From positions 62,001 through 126,000 of the forward strand of contig JAEZTL010000003.1 of assembly GCA_023421395.1 (NCBI GenBank): 64,000 nucleotides of DNA, given 5' to 3'. This DNA is from Bacillota bacterium. Lineage in GTDB: Bacteria > Bacillota > Clostridia > Christensenellales > Aristaeellaceae. This document shows positions 49,994-58,524 of this stretch, one piece after another (positions within the stretch are counted from its first letter, which is position 1; each line of letters opens with the position of its first letter). The position numbers and the translations under genes are program-made. Under the pieces are notes generated by a model. The model ran no database searches and was not told where the DNA came from. It was given only the letters and a program-made list of their open reading frames with translations.

Positions 49994-52171
49994 ATGACAC
50001 TGGTTCTCATCATCCTGATTGCCGCCGCCGTGTCGGCCCTGGCGTTTGCCGGGATCAACTATTTCTCCATTAAAAAAATGGACGAGGGCACCGACCTCAT
50101 GCGGGAAATCGCCAGCGCCATCCGAATCGGCGCGGACGCGTTCATCAAATACGAATACAAGGTGCTGGCGGGCGTTGTCGTGTTGGTCGCCCTCGCGCTG
50201 GGCGTTTTCGTATCCTGGTATACGGGCGTATGCTTTATGGTCGGCACGCTGATGAGCGGCGCCGCGGGCTGGGTGGGCATGAAAGCCGCGACCTACGCCA
50301 ACGTCCGCGTTTCCAATACGGCGCGGGTGACCAAGAAGCTGGGCGCGACGCTGCAGGTGGCCTTCAAGGGCGGCAGCGTGATGGGGCTCTGCGTGGGCGG
50401 TTTTGCGCTGCTGGGCCTGTTCATCGTGTACGTCGTGTTCGGCATCATCCTGGGCCAGTTGAATATTGACAGCATTCGCACGCTCCACGTCAACTGGATC
50501 GGCGTCGAGTTCGTGCCCTTCACCATGTCGCTGTCCGGCTACGCGCTGGGCTGCTCGCTGATCGCGCTGTTCAACCGCATCGGCGGCGGCATTTACACCA
50601 AGGCCGCGGACATGGGCGCGGATCTGGTGGGCAAGACCGAAGCCGGCATCCCCGAGGACGACCCGCGCAACCCCGCCACCATCGCCGACAACGTGGGCGA
50701 CAACGTGGGCGACGTGGCCGGCCTGGGCTCGGACCTTCTGGAGAGCTTCATGGGCGCGACGACCGCCGCCGTCATCCTGGCGGTGCACCTGTTCCTGGCG
50801 CATACCGCCGTGGGCGGGGCGTGGTCCACGTCGCTGCTTGAAAAGATGATGCTGTTCCCGCTGGTGTTCGTATCGCTGGGCCTGATCTCCTGCGTGGCGG
50901 GCATCGCGTCGCTGCTCTCCCGCAAGAACCTGTCGGACAACCCGCACCGCGAGCTCAACGGCGCCACCTGGATGAGCGCGGGGCTGACGCTGGCGCTGAG
51001 CCTGATCGCCACGTTCATCGTCTTCGGCGGCGAGGATCTCTCCGCCACCGGCTTCAAGCTGGGGGCGATTTCGCCCTGGCTGGGCGCGGCGATGGGCGTC
51101 GCGGCCGGCATCCTGATCGGCTTCATCGCGGAATACTACACCAGCTATGACTTCAAGCCCACCCAGAAGATCGCCCAGTCCTCCAAGGAGGGCGCGGCGC
51201 TGACCATCACCCAGGGCCTGGCGGTGGGCATGATCTCCTGCATGGCGCCGCTGATCGTGCTGGGTGTGGCGCTGTATACCTCTTACCTCTTTGCCGGCAT
51301 GTACGGCGTGGCGATGGCCGGCGCGGGCATGCTGTCCTTCGTGTCCGCCACCGTTTCCGTGGACACCTACGGCCCCATCTCCGACAACGCCGGCGGCATC
51401 GCCGAGATGTCGAAGCTCGAGCCCGAGGTGCGCGAGATCACCGACACCCTGGATTCCGTGGGCAACACCACCGCCGCCATCGGCAAGGGTTTCGCCATCG
51501 GCTCGGCCTCGCTGGCCACGCTGTCGCTGATGATCTCCTTCCTCTATTCCTTCAACGATCCCGCCACCCCGCTCACGCTGAACCTGATGGACCCCATCAC
51601 GCTGGTGGGCGTTCTGGTGGGCGCGGCGCTGCCGTTCCTGTTCAGCGGCATGCTGATCGAAGCGGTCGCGAAAGCCGCCCGCAACATGGTGGATGAGGTC
51701 CGCCGCCAGTTCCGTGAGATCCCCGGCATCCTGACCGGCAAGCAGAAGCCCGACTACAAGACCTGCATCGAAATTTCCACCAAGGGCGCGCTGAGCGAGA
51801 TGCGCACGCCGTCGCTGATGGCCATCGTGGTGCCGCTGGGCACGGGCTTCCTGTTCGGACCCTGGTTCGTGGGCGGCCTTCTGATCGGCGCGACCATCTC
51901 CGCCATCATGCTGGCGGTATTTACCGGCAACGCCGGCGGCGCCTGGGATAACGCCAAGAAGTTCATCGAGTCCGGCGGCATCGAAGGCCAGGCCAAGGGC
52001 TCCACCGCCCACGCCGCGGCCGTTGTCGGCGACACCGTCGGCGACCCGCTCAAAGACACCGTCGGCCCGTCGCTGGACATCCTCATCAAAATCATGTCCA
52101 CCGTGTCGCTGATCGCGGTGGTGCTGTTCAACCGGTTCAACCTGCTGGGCTTCATCGAAAAGCTCTTCTAA
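49994..52171 (+). CDS. hppA: K+-dependent membrane-bound pyrophosphatase (ion pump)
   Basis: A 725-residue integral membrane protein with about 16 helices. The active-site segments DMGADLVGKTEAGIPEDDPRNPATIADNVGDNVGDVAG and GDTVGDPLKDTVGPSLDILIK bind Mg-PPi. In GNTTAAIGKG the alanine after GNTT marks the K+-dependent subclass (K+-independent enzymes have Lys). Na+ and H+ pumping cannot be told apart reliably here. It energises the membrane from PPi, useful in low-energy anaerobes. ATG 49994 has GAAAGAGG upstream. Confidence 0.95.
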   Translation: MTLVLIILIAAAVSALAFAGINYFSIKKMDEGTDLMREIASAIRIGADAFIKYEYKVLAGVVVLVALALGVFVSWYTGVCFMVGTLMSGAAGWVGMKAATYANVRVSNTARVTKKLGATLQVAFKGGSVMGLCVGGFALLGLFIVYVVFGIILGQLNIDSIRTLHVNWIGVEFVPFTMSLSGYALGCSLIALFNRIGGGIYTKAADMGADLVGKTEAGIPEDDPRNPATIADNVGDNVGDVAGLGSDLLESFMGATTAAVILAVHLFLAHTAVGGAWSTSLLEKMMLFPLVFVSLGLISCVAGIASLLSRKNLSDNPHRELNGATWMSAGLTLALSLIATFIVFGGEDLSATGFKLGAISPWLGAAMGVAAGILIGFIAEYYTSYDFKPTQKIAQSSKEGAALTITQGLAVGMISCMAPLIVLGVALYTSYLFAGMYGVAMAGAGMLSFVSATVSVDTYGPISDNAGGIAEMSKLEPEVREITDTLDSVGNTTAAIGKGFAIGSASLATLSLMISFLYSFNDPATPLTLNLMDPITLVGVLVGAALPFLFSGMLIEAVAKAARNMVDEVRRQFREIPGILTGKQKPDYKTCIEISTKGALSEMRTPSLMAIVVPLGTGFLFGPWFVGGLLIGATISAIMLAVFTGNAGGAWDNAKKFIESGGIEGQAKGSTAHAAAVVGDTVGDPLKDTVGPSLDILIKIMSTVSLIAVVLFNRFNLLGFIEKLF

Positions 52172-52192
52172 AAGAGATCGCCTTCGCCCCGT

Positions 52193-52229
52193 CCGGGCGC
52201 GCCGCGCATGCGCGGCGCGCCCGGGTTTT
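52193..52229 (+). terminator. Intrinsic terminator after hppA
   Basis: A 32-nt perfect palindrome, arms CCGGGCGCGCCGCGCA and its complement, followed by GTTTTA. Confidence 0.8.
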
Positions 52230-52233
52230 ATCC

Positions 52234-52246
52234 CGAACATGTGTTC
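52234..52246. promoter_or_regulatory. LexA (SOS) box upstream of recA
   Basis: CGAACATGTGTTC fits the Gram-positive LexA consensus CGAAC-N4-GTTC exactly in its conserved halves. It lies about 50 nt upstream of the recA -10 box. Confidence 0.85.
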
Positions 52247-52295
52247 ATTTTTCTGTAAAATCGCGCCCGGCACGCTGGCGGCCGCGCGCGGTTTA

Positions 52296-52304
52296 TGGTA
52301 TAGT
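52296..52304 (+). promoter_or_regulatory. Extended -10 promoter of recA
   Basis: TGGTATAGT is an extended -10 (TGnTATAGT); no good -35 is seen at 17 nt. Placed 24 nt before recA. Confidence 0.55.
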
Positions 52305-52327
52305 ACAAAAGGAATACCGGAAGGGGC

Positions 52328-53440
52328 GTGAATCGGGTGGCCGCTGACAAGAACGCGGAAAAGGGCAGCGTGGCCCGCAGGATGGGCGATGACCGCAAAA
52401 AAGCGCTGGAAGTGGCGCTTGGCAAGATAGAGAAGGACTTCGGCAAGGGCTCCGTGATGAAGCTGGGCGACGCGTCGGGCAAACTGCAGGTGGAGGTCAT
52501 CTCCACCGGCTGCCTGCCGCTGGACTTCGCGCTGGGCGTGGGCGGGCTGCCCCGGGGCCGCATCGTCGAAATCTACGGGCCGGAATCCTCGGGTAAGACG
52601 ACGCTGGCGCTGCACGCGGTGGCCGAGGCGCAAAAAAACGGCGGCACCGCCGCCTTCATCGACGCCGAGCACGCGCTGGACCCGGTGTACGCCAAGGCGC
52701 TGGGCGTGGACATCGACGAGCTCTACATCGCCCAGCCGGACAACGGCGAGCAGGCCCTTGACATCTGCGAGGCGCTGGTGCGCTCCGGCGCCATCGACGT
52801 GGTGGTCATCGACTCCGTGGCCGCGCTGGTGCCCCGCGCCGAGATCGAGGGCGACATGGGCGACAGCCACGTGGGCCTCCAGGCGCGGCTGATGAGCCAG
52901 GCGCTCCGGAAGCTTGCGGGCGTCATCTCCAAGACCAACGCCATCGCCATCTTCATCAACCAGCTGCGCGAAAAAGTCGGCGTGGTCTACGGCAACCCCG
53001 AAACCACCACCGGCGGCAAGGCGCTGAAGTTCTACGCCTCCGTGCGCATCGACGTGCGCAAGAGCGAGGCCATCAAAAACGGCTCCGACGTCATCGGCAA
53101 CCGTACCAAGATCAAGATCGTGAAAAACAAGGTCGCGCCGCCGTTCCGCACGGTGATCGTGGACATGCTCTTCGGCGAAGGCATCTCCCGCGAGGGCGCG
53201 CTCATCGACATGGCCCTCGAGCGCGGGCTGATCAAAAAGAGCGGCGCATGGTTCTCCTACGAGGATCAGCGCATCGGCCAGGGCCGGGACAACACCCGGA
53301 AGTATCTGAAGGACAATCCGCAGGTCTATGAAACCCTCAGCCGCCAGCTGCGGGACGCCTTCTCCGCCGGCGGCATCGCCGTCGAGCGCGACGCCGGCGC
53401 CGAGGAAGAGGACGAAGAGCCGCTGGACGACGACGAATAA
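52328..53440 (+). CDS. recA: Recombinase RecA
   Basis: A 370-residue RecA: Walker A GPESSGKTT, MAW-like EIYGPESSGK, Walker B VVVIDSVAAL, loop L1 EIEGDMGDSHVGLQARLMSQALRK, loop L2 around INQLREKVGVVYGNPETTTGG, and an acidic C-terminal tail (AEEEDEEPLDDDE). It drives homologous recombination and LexA autocleavage; a LexA box lies upstream. Start is GTG 52328; a second in-frame GTG at 52337 is possible. Confidence 0.97.
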   Translation: MNRVAADKNAEKGSVARRMGDDRKKALEVALGKIEKDFGKGSVMKLGDASGKLQVEVISTGCLPLDFALGVGGLPRGRIVEIYGPESSGKTTLALHAVAEAQKNGGTAAFIDAEHALDPVYAKALGVDIDELYIAQPDNGEQALDICEALVRSGAIDVVVIDSVAALVPRAEIEGDMGDSHVGLQARLMSQALRKLAGVISKTNAIAIFINQLREKVGVVYGNPETTTGGKALKFYASVRIDVRKSEAIKNGSDVIGNRTKIKIVKNKVAPPFRTVIVDMLFGEGISREGALIDMALERGLIKKSGAWFSYEDQRIGQGRDNTRKYLKDNPQVYETLSRQLRDAFSAGGIAVERDAGAEEEDEEPLDDDE

Positions 53441-53457
53441 GGGAAGCGCCGGGTAAC

Positions 53458-53514
53458 GGCGGGGACGCCGCCCCCGGGCCTCCGCCAGAGGGATTGCGTC
53501 CCTCTCGGCTCCTC
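53458..53514 (+). repeat. Two-hairpin element, copy after recA
   Basis: GGCGGGGACGCCGCCCCC (hairpin A), GGGCCTCCGCC linker, AGAGGG...CCCTCT (hairpin B, 53487-53505), CGGCTCC. It begins 17 nt after the recA stop, same orientation as recA. Confidence 0.75.
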
Positions 53515-53520
53515 ATGAAT

Positions 53521-53564
53521 AGAAAAAGCATAGGAAGGGCAACGGCCTTCCCTATGCTTTTTCT
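53521..53564. terminator. Bidirectional intrinsic terminator
   Basis: AGAAAAAGCATAGGAAGG and CCTTCCCTATGCTTTTTCT pair over 18 bp with one bulge; both strands carry a T-run (TTTTTCT). Confidence 0.85.
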
Positions 53565-53591
53565 TCGTTTTCAGTTCTTCCTTGAATGCTT

Positions 53592-53780
53592 TCAGACCGC
53601 GGTCCAGCCCCATCCCCAGGCCAAAAACGCGGCGGCGGACAGCAAGATGAAGAGTATGAGTACCCCCCATAGCGGGTTGTCCTTGTCCGGTATCGCGGAA
53701 CCCGAAAACCCGCATAGACGGAGAAGGCGACAGAGCCCAGGACGATACCCCCCGATCGTACGGTGCAGATTTTGGCTTTC
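53592..53780 (-). pseudogene. Possible frameshifted small two-helix membrane protein
   Basis: In one minus-strand frame SGGIVLGSVAFSVYAGF (near 53690-53760) and in another SAIPDKDNPLWGVLILFILL (near 53640-53700) followed by more hydrophobic residues together look like a two-helix small protein broken by a frameshift. There is no convincing start. Low certainty. Confidence 0.25.
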
Positions 53781-53831
53781 GCCGGCACGATGTCCCGGCT
53801 TTGTTTTCTCGCCCAACCCCTCCTTACATGC

Positions 53832-53882
53832 GGGATCAAGGGGTTTCATGCCCCTTGCGGGGGTCCGAGGGCAGCGTCTCCG
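53832..53882 (-). repeat. Two-hairpin element overlapping the 3' end of the rluF-like gene
   Basis: Minus strand: GGAGACGCTGCCCTC (degenerate hairpin A), GGACCCCCGC, then hairpin B CAAGGGG-CATGAAA-CCCCTTG (53857-53837), GATCCC. The first part lies inside the reading frame and encodes the last 15 or so residues. Confidence 0.65.
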
Positions 53883-54642
53883 GCATTTCCGGCGTTTTCC
53901 CCGCCGCTTTCCCCGGCGTGCCCGGCGTGCGCTCCGCCGCCTCCAGCAGGCGCGCGACCTCCGGGCCCTCCAGTTTTCGGAAGTGGCCGGGTTCGAGGCC
54001 GGAAAGGGTGATGTTCATCACGCGGACGCGCTCCAGCGTGTGGACGCGGTAGCCGAGGGCTTCGCACATCCTTCGGATCTGGCGGTTGATGCCCTGCACC
54101 AGCACGATGCCAAAGGACCGGTCGCCGGTTTTCCAGACGCGGCAGGGCAGCGTGACCCGGTCCAGGATCGAAACGCCCGCGGCCATTTTCTCGAGGAAAT
54201 CCTGCGTCACCGGCTGGGTCAGCGACACGCGGTACTCCTTTTCGTGGCCGCCCGCGGCGCGCAGGATGCGGTTGACGATTCCGCCGTCGCTGGTTAACAG
54301 CAGAAGCCCGCTGGAATCCTTGTCCAGCCGGCCGATGGGGAAAACCCGCTCCGGGTAGTTCAGGTAGTCGATCACGTTCATGGGCTCGCGGCGGTCGGTG
54401 GTGCACACCACGCCCGCGGGCTTGTTGAGCGCCAGGTACACCTTGGGCGCGCCGCCCTCGACGGCTTTTCCGTCCACCGCCACCAAAGCGCCCTCCGGCG
54501 CCTGGTCGCCCAGGACCGCCACGCGGCCGTCGATGGTCACGCGGCCTTCCTCGATCAGCCTGTCCGCCTCGCGGCGGGAGCAGAACCCGCTGTCCGACAG
54601 CAGCCGGTTGATGCGCATGGTGGGAAGGTTTTGCTTTTTCAT
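53836..54642 (-). CDS. RluF-type pseudouridine synthase
   Basis: A 268-residue RsuA-family enzyme: S4 domain MRINRLLSDSGFCSRREADRLIEEG, catalytic motif VFPIGRLDKDSSGLLLLTSDGG with Asp near residue 104, and QGINRQIRRMCEALGYRV, which together with PVTQDFLEKMAAGVSILD resembles RluF (23S rRNA U2604) more than RluB. The C-terminal Pro/Gly/Lys-rich tail is encoded partly by a two-hairpin repeat element, so the stop codon may have been replaced. GGAG precedes ATG 54642. Confidence 0.88.
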   Translation of the reverse strand: MKKQNLPTMRINRLLSDSGFCSRREADRLIEEGRVTIDGRVAVLGDQAPEGALVAVDGKAVEGGAPKVYLALNKPAGVVCTTDRREPMNVIDYLNYPERVFPIGRLDKDSSGLLLLTSDGGIVNRILRAAGGHEKEYRVSLTQPVTQDFLEKMAAGVSILDRVTLPCRVWKTGDRSFGIVLVQGINRQIRRMCEALGYRVHTLERVRVMNITLSGLEPGHFRKLEGPEVARLLEAAERTPGTPGKAAGKTPEMPETLPSDPRKGHETP

Positions 54643-54730
54643 GAAATCTTTTCTCCGGTTCTATGGATAATCCGTAACATATATGATACAATAGCCGCTG
54701 GGAATACTCAAGAAGGCGTGGGGTCGAACG

Positions 54731-55960
54731 ATGGATTTTACAAAGTACGCGCTCCGGCCGGGCGGTATCCTGCTGCCCCAGGGCGTAGACTACCGGAAGT
54801 GGGCGGTGATCGCCTGCGACCAGTTCACGTCGCAGCCCGAGTACTGGGCGGAGGTCGAAGCGCTGGCCGGGGACGCGCCGTCCACGCTGAAAATGATCTA
54901 TCCGGAGGCCTGGCTTTCTCAGGGGGACGGTCGCATTCCCCGGATTCACGAGTCCATGCGGCGGGCGCTTGAAGGGGTGCTGCGCCCCGCGACGGAAGGC
55001 TTCGCGCTGGTCGAGCGGCAGGTGTCCACCGGAACGCGGCTGGGGCTGGTGGCGGCGGTGGACCTGGAGCAGTACGACTACAAAAGCGGCTCGAAGGCGC
55101 TGATCCGCCCCACGGAGGCCACCATTCCGGAGCGCATTCCCCCGCGGATGAAGATCCGGCTGGCCGCGCCGCTGGAGTCTCCCCACGTGCTTTTGCTGGT
55201 GGACGACCCGGGGATGACGCTGCTCGAGCCGCTGTACGAGGCGCGCGCCGCGCTGAGGTCGCTGTACGATTTCGAGCTGATGCTGGGCGGCGGCCATGTG
55301 CGCGGCTGGGCGGTGGAGGGCGCGGCGCTTGAAAGCGTCGCCCGGGCGCTGGACGCGCTCTACGCCGGATGCGGCGGGCTTCTCTACGCGGTGGGCGACG
55401 GCAATCATTCGCTGGCCACCGCCAAGGCCTCGTGGGAGGCGATCAAGGCGCGGCTCACCCCCGCCGAGCAGGCGAACCACCCGGCCCGCTGGGCGCTCGT
55501 CGAAATCGGCAACCTCTTCGATCCGTCGCTGGTGTTTAAGCCCATCCACCGGGCGGTGTTCGGCGTCAGCGGCGCGGACATGACGCTGGACTTCATCATG
55601 TGGTGCCGCGCCCGCGGCGTGAACGTGGCCGCCTGCGATGAAGAGAACGCCCAGCTGTACCTTTTGGACGCGCCGGTGAGGCTGGTCAATGCGCCGGAGA
55701 CGCCGCCGGTTCAGCTGCTGCAGCCGTTTCTGGACGAGTGGATCGCCGCCCATCCGGAGGCGACGGTGGACTACATCCACGGGGAGGACGCGCTGGACAG
55801 CCTGCGCGTCAGGGGCGCGGCGGGCATCCGGCTGACCGCCATCGATAAGTTTACGCTGTTCCCGGGCGTGCGCAACGGCGGCTCGCTGCCGCTGAAGAGT
55901 TTTTCCATGGGCGAGGCGCGGGACAAGCGGTATTATCTGGAGTGCCGCGCGCTGGTATAG
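54731..55960 (+). CDS. DUF1015 family protein
   Basis: A 409-residue protein with DUF1015 hallmarks: PQGVDYRKWAVIACDQFTSQPEYW, YAVGDGNHSLATAKASWE and KSFSMGEARDKRYYLECR. These proteins are widespread in anaerobes and sometimes lie beside serine/phosphoglycerate genes; the HKD/GDGNHS-type motif hints at a kinase- or hydrolase-like function that is not established. It is followed 28 nt later by an RlmI-like gene. Confidence 0.88.
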   Translation: MDFTKYALRPGGILLPQGVDYRKWAVIACDQFTSQPEYWAEVEALAGDAPSTLKMIYPEAWLSQGDGRIPRIHESMRRALEGVLRPATEGFALVERQVSTGTRLGLVAAVDLEQYDYKSGSKALIRPTEATIPERIPPRMKIRLAAPLESPHVLLLVDDPGMTLLEPLYEARAALRSLYDFELMLGGGHVRGWAVEGAALESVARALDALYAGCGGLLYAVGDGNHSLATAKASWEAIKARLTPAEQANHPARWALVEIGNLFDPSLVFKPIHRAVFGVSGADMTLDFIMWCRARGVNVAACDEENAQLYLLDAPVRLVNAPETPPVQLLQPFLDEWIAAHPEATVDYIHGEDALDSLRVRGAAGIRLTAIDKFTLFPGVRNGGSLPLKSFSMGEARDKRYYLECRALV

Positions 55961-55987
55961 CATCAATCGCACTCGAAAGGGGCAAGT

Positions 55988-57157
55988 ATGGCCAAGGCAA
56001 TTCTCAAAAAAACGCGGGAGGCGCGGGTTCGTTCCGGCCACCCGTGGGTATTCGCCTCGGATGTGGAGAAGGTCGAGGGCGCGTTTGAGCCCGGCGACGT
56101 GGTGGAAGTGTTCTCTTCCAAGGGGTCCTTTCAGGGGCGCGCGTTTTATAACCCCAAGTCCCAGATCTGCCTCCGGATGCTGACCCGGTATGACGAGCCG
56201 GTGGACGAGGCCTTCTTCCGCCGCCGCGTGCGGGAGGCCATCGCCTACCGCCGCCGCTTTGCCGACATGGACAGCTGCCGGATGATCTTCGCGGAGTCGG
56301 ACTTTCTGCCCGCGCTGATCGTGGACAAGTTTTCCGACGTGCTGGCGGTTCAGTGCCTGTGCCTGGGCATGGAGAAGTGGAAGGACATGATCGTGCGCAT
56401 CCTGGCGGAGGAGCTCGCGCCCCGCGGCATCTACGAACGGGACGACGTGCCCGTCCGGCGGCTCGAGGGCATGGAGCAGGTGACTGGGCTCCTCTACGGC
56501 GAGGTGCCCGACCGCGTCGAGATGACGGAAAACGGCGTACGCTACCTGGTGGACGTGAAGTCCGGCCAGAAGACCGGCTTCTTCCTGGATCAGAAGGAGA
56601 ACCGCGCCGCCATACGGCCGCTGGCCGCGGGCGCGCGGGTGCTGGACTGCTTCTGCCACAACGGCTCCTTCGCGCTGAACGCCGCGAATTGCGGCGCTTC
56701 GGACGTGCTGGGCGTGGACATCTCCGAGGAGGCGGTGGCCGTCGCCCGGGAGAACGCGCAGTTGAACCGGCTCTCCGCCGCCCGCTTCGAAGCGGCCAAC
56801 TGCTTTGACTTCCTGCGCGAGCTGTCGGACAAAAAGGAACTCTTCGACCTGGTGATCCTGGATCCGCCCGCCTTCACAAAGACCCGCGCGGCCCTCGCGA
56901 GCGCGCTACGCGGCTATAAGGAGATCAACCTGCGGGGCATGAAGCTGACGAAGCCCGGCGGCTTTCTCGTCACCTGCTCGTGTTCGCAGCATGTGTCGCC
57001 CCAGGCGTTTTCCGACATGATCAACGAGGCGGCGCGGGATTCCAAAAAGAAGCTCCGGCTGGTGGAGAACCGCGGACAGGCCCACGACCACCCGGTGCTG
57101 CCCCCCTCCCCGGAGACACACTACCTCAAATGCCAGATCCTGCAGGTGATGGACTGA
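55988..57157 (+). CDS. RlmI-type 23S rRNA (cytosine-5) methyltransferase
   Basis: A 389-residue protein: N-terminal PUA domain (KKTREARVRSGHPWVFASDVEKV), a central EEHUD-type domain and a Rossmann methyltransferase with VLDCFCHNGSFALNAA (SAM motif I), ILDPPAF (motif IV) and LVTCSCSQHV. RlmI makes m5C1962 in 23S rRNA of E. coli; the cysteine in TCSCS is in the catalytic position. The last base overlaps the next gene (TGATG). Confidence 0.9.
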   Translation: MAKAILKKTREARVRSGHPWVFASDVEKVEGAFEPGDVVEVFSSKGSFQGRAFYNPKSQICLRMLTRYDEPVDEAFFRRRVREAIAYRRRFADMDSCRMIFAESDFLPALIVDKFSDVLAVQCLCLGMEKWKDMIVRILAEELAPRGIYERDDVPVRRLEGMEQVTGLLYGEVPDRVEMTENGVRYLVDVKSGQKTGFFLDQKENRAAIRPLAAGARVLDCFCHNGSFALNAANCGASDVLGVDISEEAVAVARENAQLNRLSAARFEAANCFDFLRELSDKKELFDLVILDPPAFTKTRAALASALRGYKEINLRGMKLTKPGGFLVTCSCSQHVSPQAFSDMINEAARDSKKKLRLVENRGQAHDHPVLPPSPETHYLKCQILQVMD

Positions 57158-58332
57158 TGGACGCCCCGGGCGTTTCTCCCGGGCGCGCCGCCCGGAAGGA
57201 AGCGGCGCGGCGTACCCGGAAAAGGCGCATACGGATCGGACTTGCCGCGGCGGTCTTCGCCGCGGCGGGCTTTTTGCTGTTATTTGGCGCGCTGCGCCCC
57301 CGGGCGGACCTTTCGGCTTCCGCCCCGGCGTCCTCCGCCGCGCCCACCCTCTTCGCGGGGATGACGCCTGCCGTGACGCCGGCGCCCTCCGCCGCGCCCA
57401 CGCTGCTGACCATCTCCGCCGCCGGGGATGTCACGCTGGGTGGCGATGCCGGCGGGCGCACCTACGCGGCCTTCGCCGGCGTCTGGAAGAAAAACGGCGC
57501 GGATTACTTCTTTCATAACGTCCGGCCGATTTTCGAGGAGGACGATCTGACCATCGTGAACCTTGAAGGCCCGCTGACCACGGCCACGAGCCACCGGGAG
57601 AAGGAGTTCGCCTTCAAGGGCGATCCTTCGTACGCGCGGATTTTGGCCTCCGGATCGGTGGAGGCGGCCAATCTCGCCAACAACCACGCCAAGGACTACT
57701 ACGGCAAGGGGCTTACCGACACCGCCAATGCGCTGAAAAAGGCCGAAATTTCCCCCTTCGGCTGGGGCAACAGCCCGGTTCTCGAGATCAAGGGCATCAA
57801 GGTGGGGCTATGCGGGTTCGGCGTGTGGTACGTCTCCGTAGATCAACTGAAAAAGCAGGTCGCCGCGCTGAAAAAACGGTGCGACCTGGTGATCGTCTCC
57901 ATCCACGGCGGCGAGGAGGGAGAGGGCCGCGCCACCAAGGCGCAGCGGAACTATGCCCGCGCCGCGGTGAACGCCGGCGCGGCGCTGGTGCTGAGCCATC
58001 ATCCTCACGTAGTGGGGGGGATCGAGGTCTATAAGGGCGCGGTGATCGCCTACAGCCTGGGCAACTTCTGCTTCGGCGGCAACCTGAACCCGGCGGACAA
58101 GGATACCTTCATCCTCCGCCAGACATTCGCCGTGGACGCGGGCGGCGTCACCCCGTTGGAAACCCTCGTCATCCCCTGCGCCATCTCCGGCAGCAAAAAG
58201 AAAAACGACTACCAGCCCGTTCCTCTTTCCGGCGCCGACGCCGAGCGCGTGCTCGACCGCATCGAAAAACTGTCAAAGGGCTTTGATACCCCCGCGGACC
58301 TGACCGCGTCCCGGGCGCGCCTTACGGGGTGA
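57157..58332 (+). CDS. CapA family (poly-gamma-glutamate synthesis-like) protein
   Basis: A 391-residue protein with a membrane anchor (about 26-44, IGLAAAVFAAAGFLLLFGA), a Ser/Ala/Pro linker and a metallophosphatase-like CapA domain: ISAAGDVTLGG, TIVNLEGPLT, VEAANLANNHAKDYYGKGL, VIVSIHGGEE, LSHHPHVVGGIEVYKGAVIAYSLGNF. CapA-like proteins act at the cell surface, but in most clostridia no PGA genes accompany them, as here. ATG 57157 overlaps the upstream stop. Confidence 0.92.
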   Translation: MDAPGVSPGRAARKEAARRTRKRRIRIGLAAAVFAAAGFLLLFGALRPRADLSASAPASSAAPTLFAGMTPAVTPAPSAAPTLLTISAAGDVTLGGDAGGRTYAAFAGVWKKNGADYFFHNVRPIFEEDDLTIVNLEGPLTTATSHREKEFAFKGDPSYARILASGSVEAANLANNHAKDYYGKGLTDTANALKKAEISPFGWGNSPVLEIKGIKVGLCGFGVWYVSVDQLKKQVAALKKRCDLVIVSIHGGEEGEGRATKAQRNYARAAVNAGAALVLSHHPHVVGGIEVYKGAVIAYSLGNFCFGGNLNPADKDTFILRQTFAVDAGGVTPLETLVIPCAISGSKKKNDYQPVPLSGADAERVLDRIEKLSKGFDTPADLTASRARLTG

Positions 58333-58340
58333 TGGGAACG

Positions 58341-58398
58341 CCCGGGGGCGCTGCCCCCGGACCCTCGCCAAAGGGCATGATACCCTTTGGAATCCCCC
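58341..58398 (+). repeat. Two-hairpin element, copy after the CapA-like gene
   Basis: The clearest copy: hairpin A CCGGGGGCGCTGCCCCCGG (58342-58360), linker ACCCTCG, hairpin B CCAAAGGG-CATGATA-CCCTTTGG (58368-58390), then AATCCCCC. It begins 9 nt after the stop. Confidence 0.85.
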
Positions 58399-58421
58399 AA
58401 AAAAACAGGAAAAGGCAAGAA

Positions 58422-58453
58422 GAGGGCAGACGCCCTCATCATGCTTTTTTTTT
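58422..58453 (+). terminator. Intrinsic terminator between CapA-like gene and spoIIE
   Basis: GAGGGC-AGAC-GCCCTC followed after ATCATGC by a nine-T run; lies between two oppositely oriented two-hairpin elements. Confidence 0.75.
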
Positions 58454-58455
58454 GC

Positions 58456-58516
58456 AGGGGGTCAAGGGGAAATGATCCCCTTGCGGGGACCTCGGAGGCG
58501 GAGCCCCAGGCGCGTC
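58456..58516 (-). repeat. Two-hairpin element, copy after spoIIE
   Basis: Minus strand, 8 nt after the spoIIE stop: GCCTGGGGCTCCGCC (hairpin A region), GGTCCCCGC, hairpin B CAAGGGG-ATCATTT-CCCCTTG (58483-58463), ACCCCC. Confidence 0.7.
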
Positions 58517-58524
58517 CGCGTCCC

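Noticed and set aside
49853..52870. Very long minus-strand frame (1005 codons) opposite hppA and recA
   Set aside because: His/Gln/Arg-rich nonsense composition caused by GC-rich third positions; hppA and recA are certain on the other strand.
53846..56659. Long minus-strand frame (937 codons) across rluF, DUF1015 and rlmI
   Set aside because: Spans three genes recognisable in other frames and contains no domain of its own.
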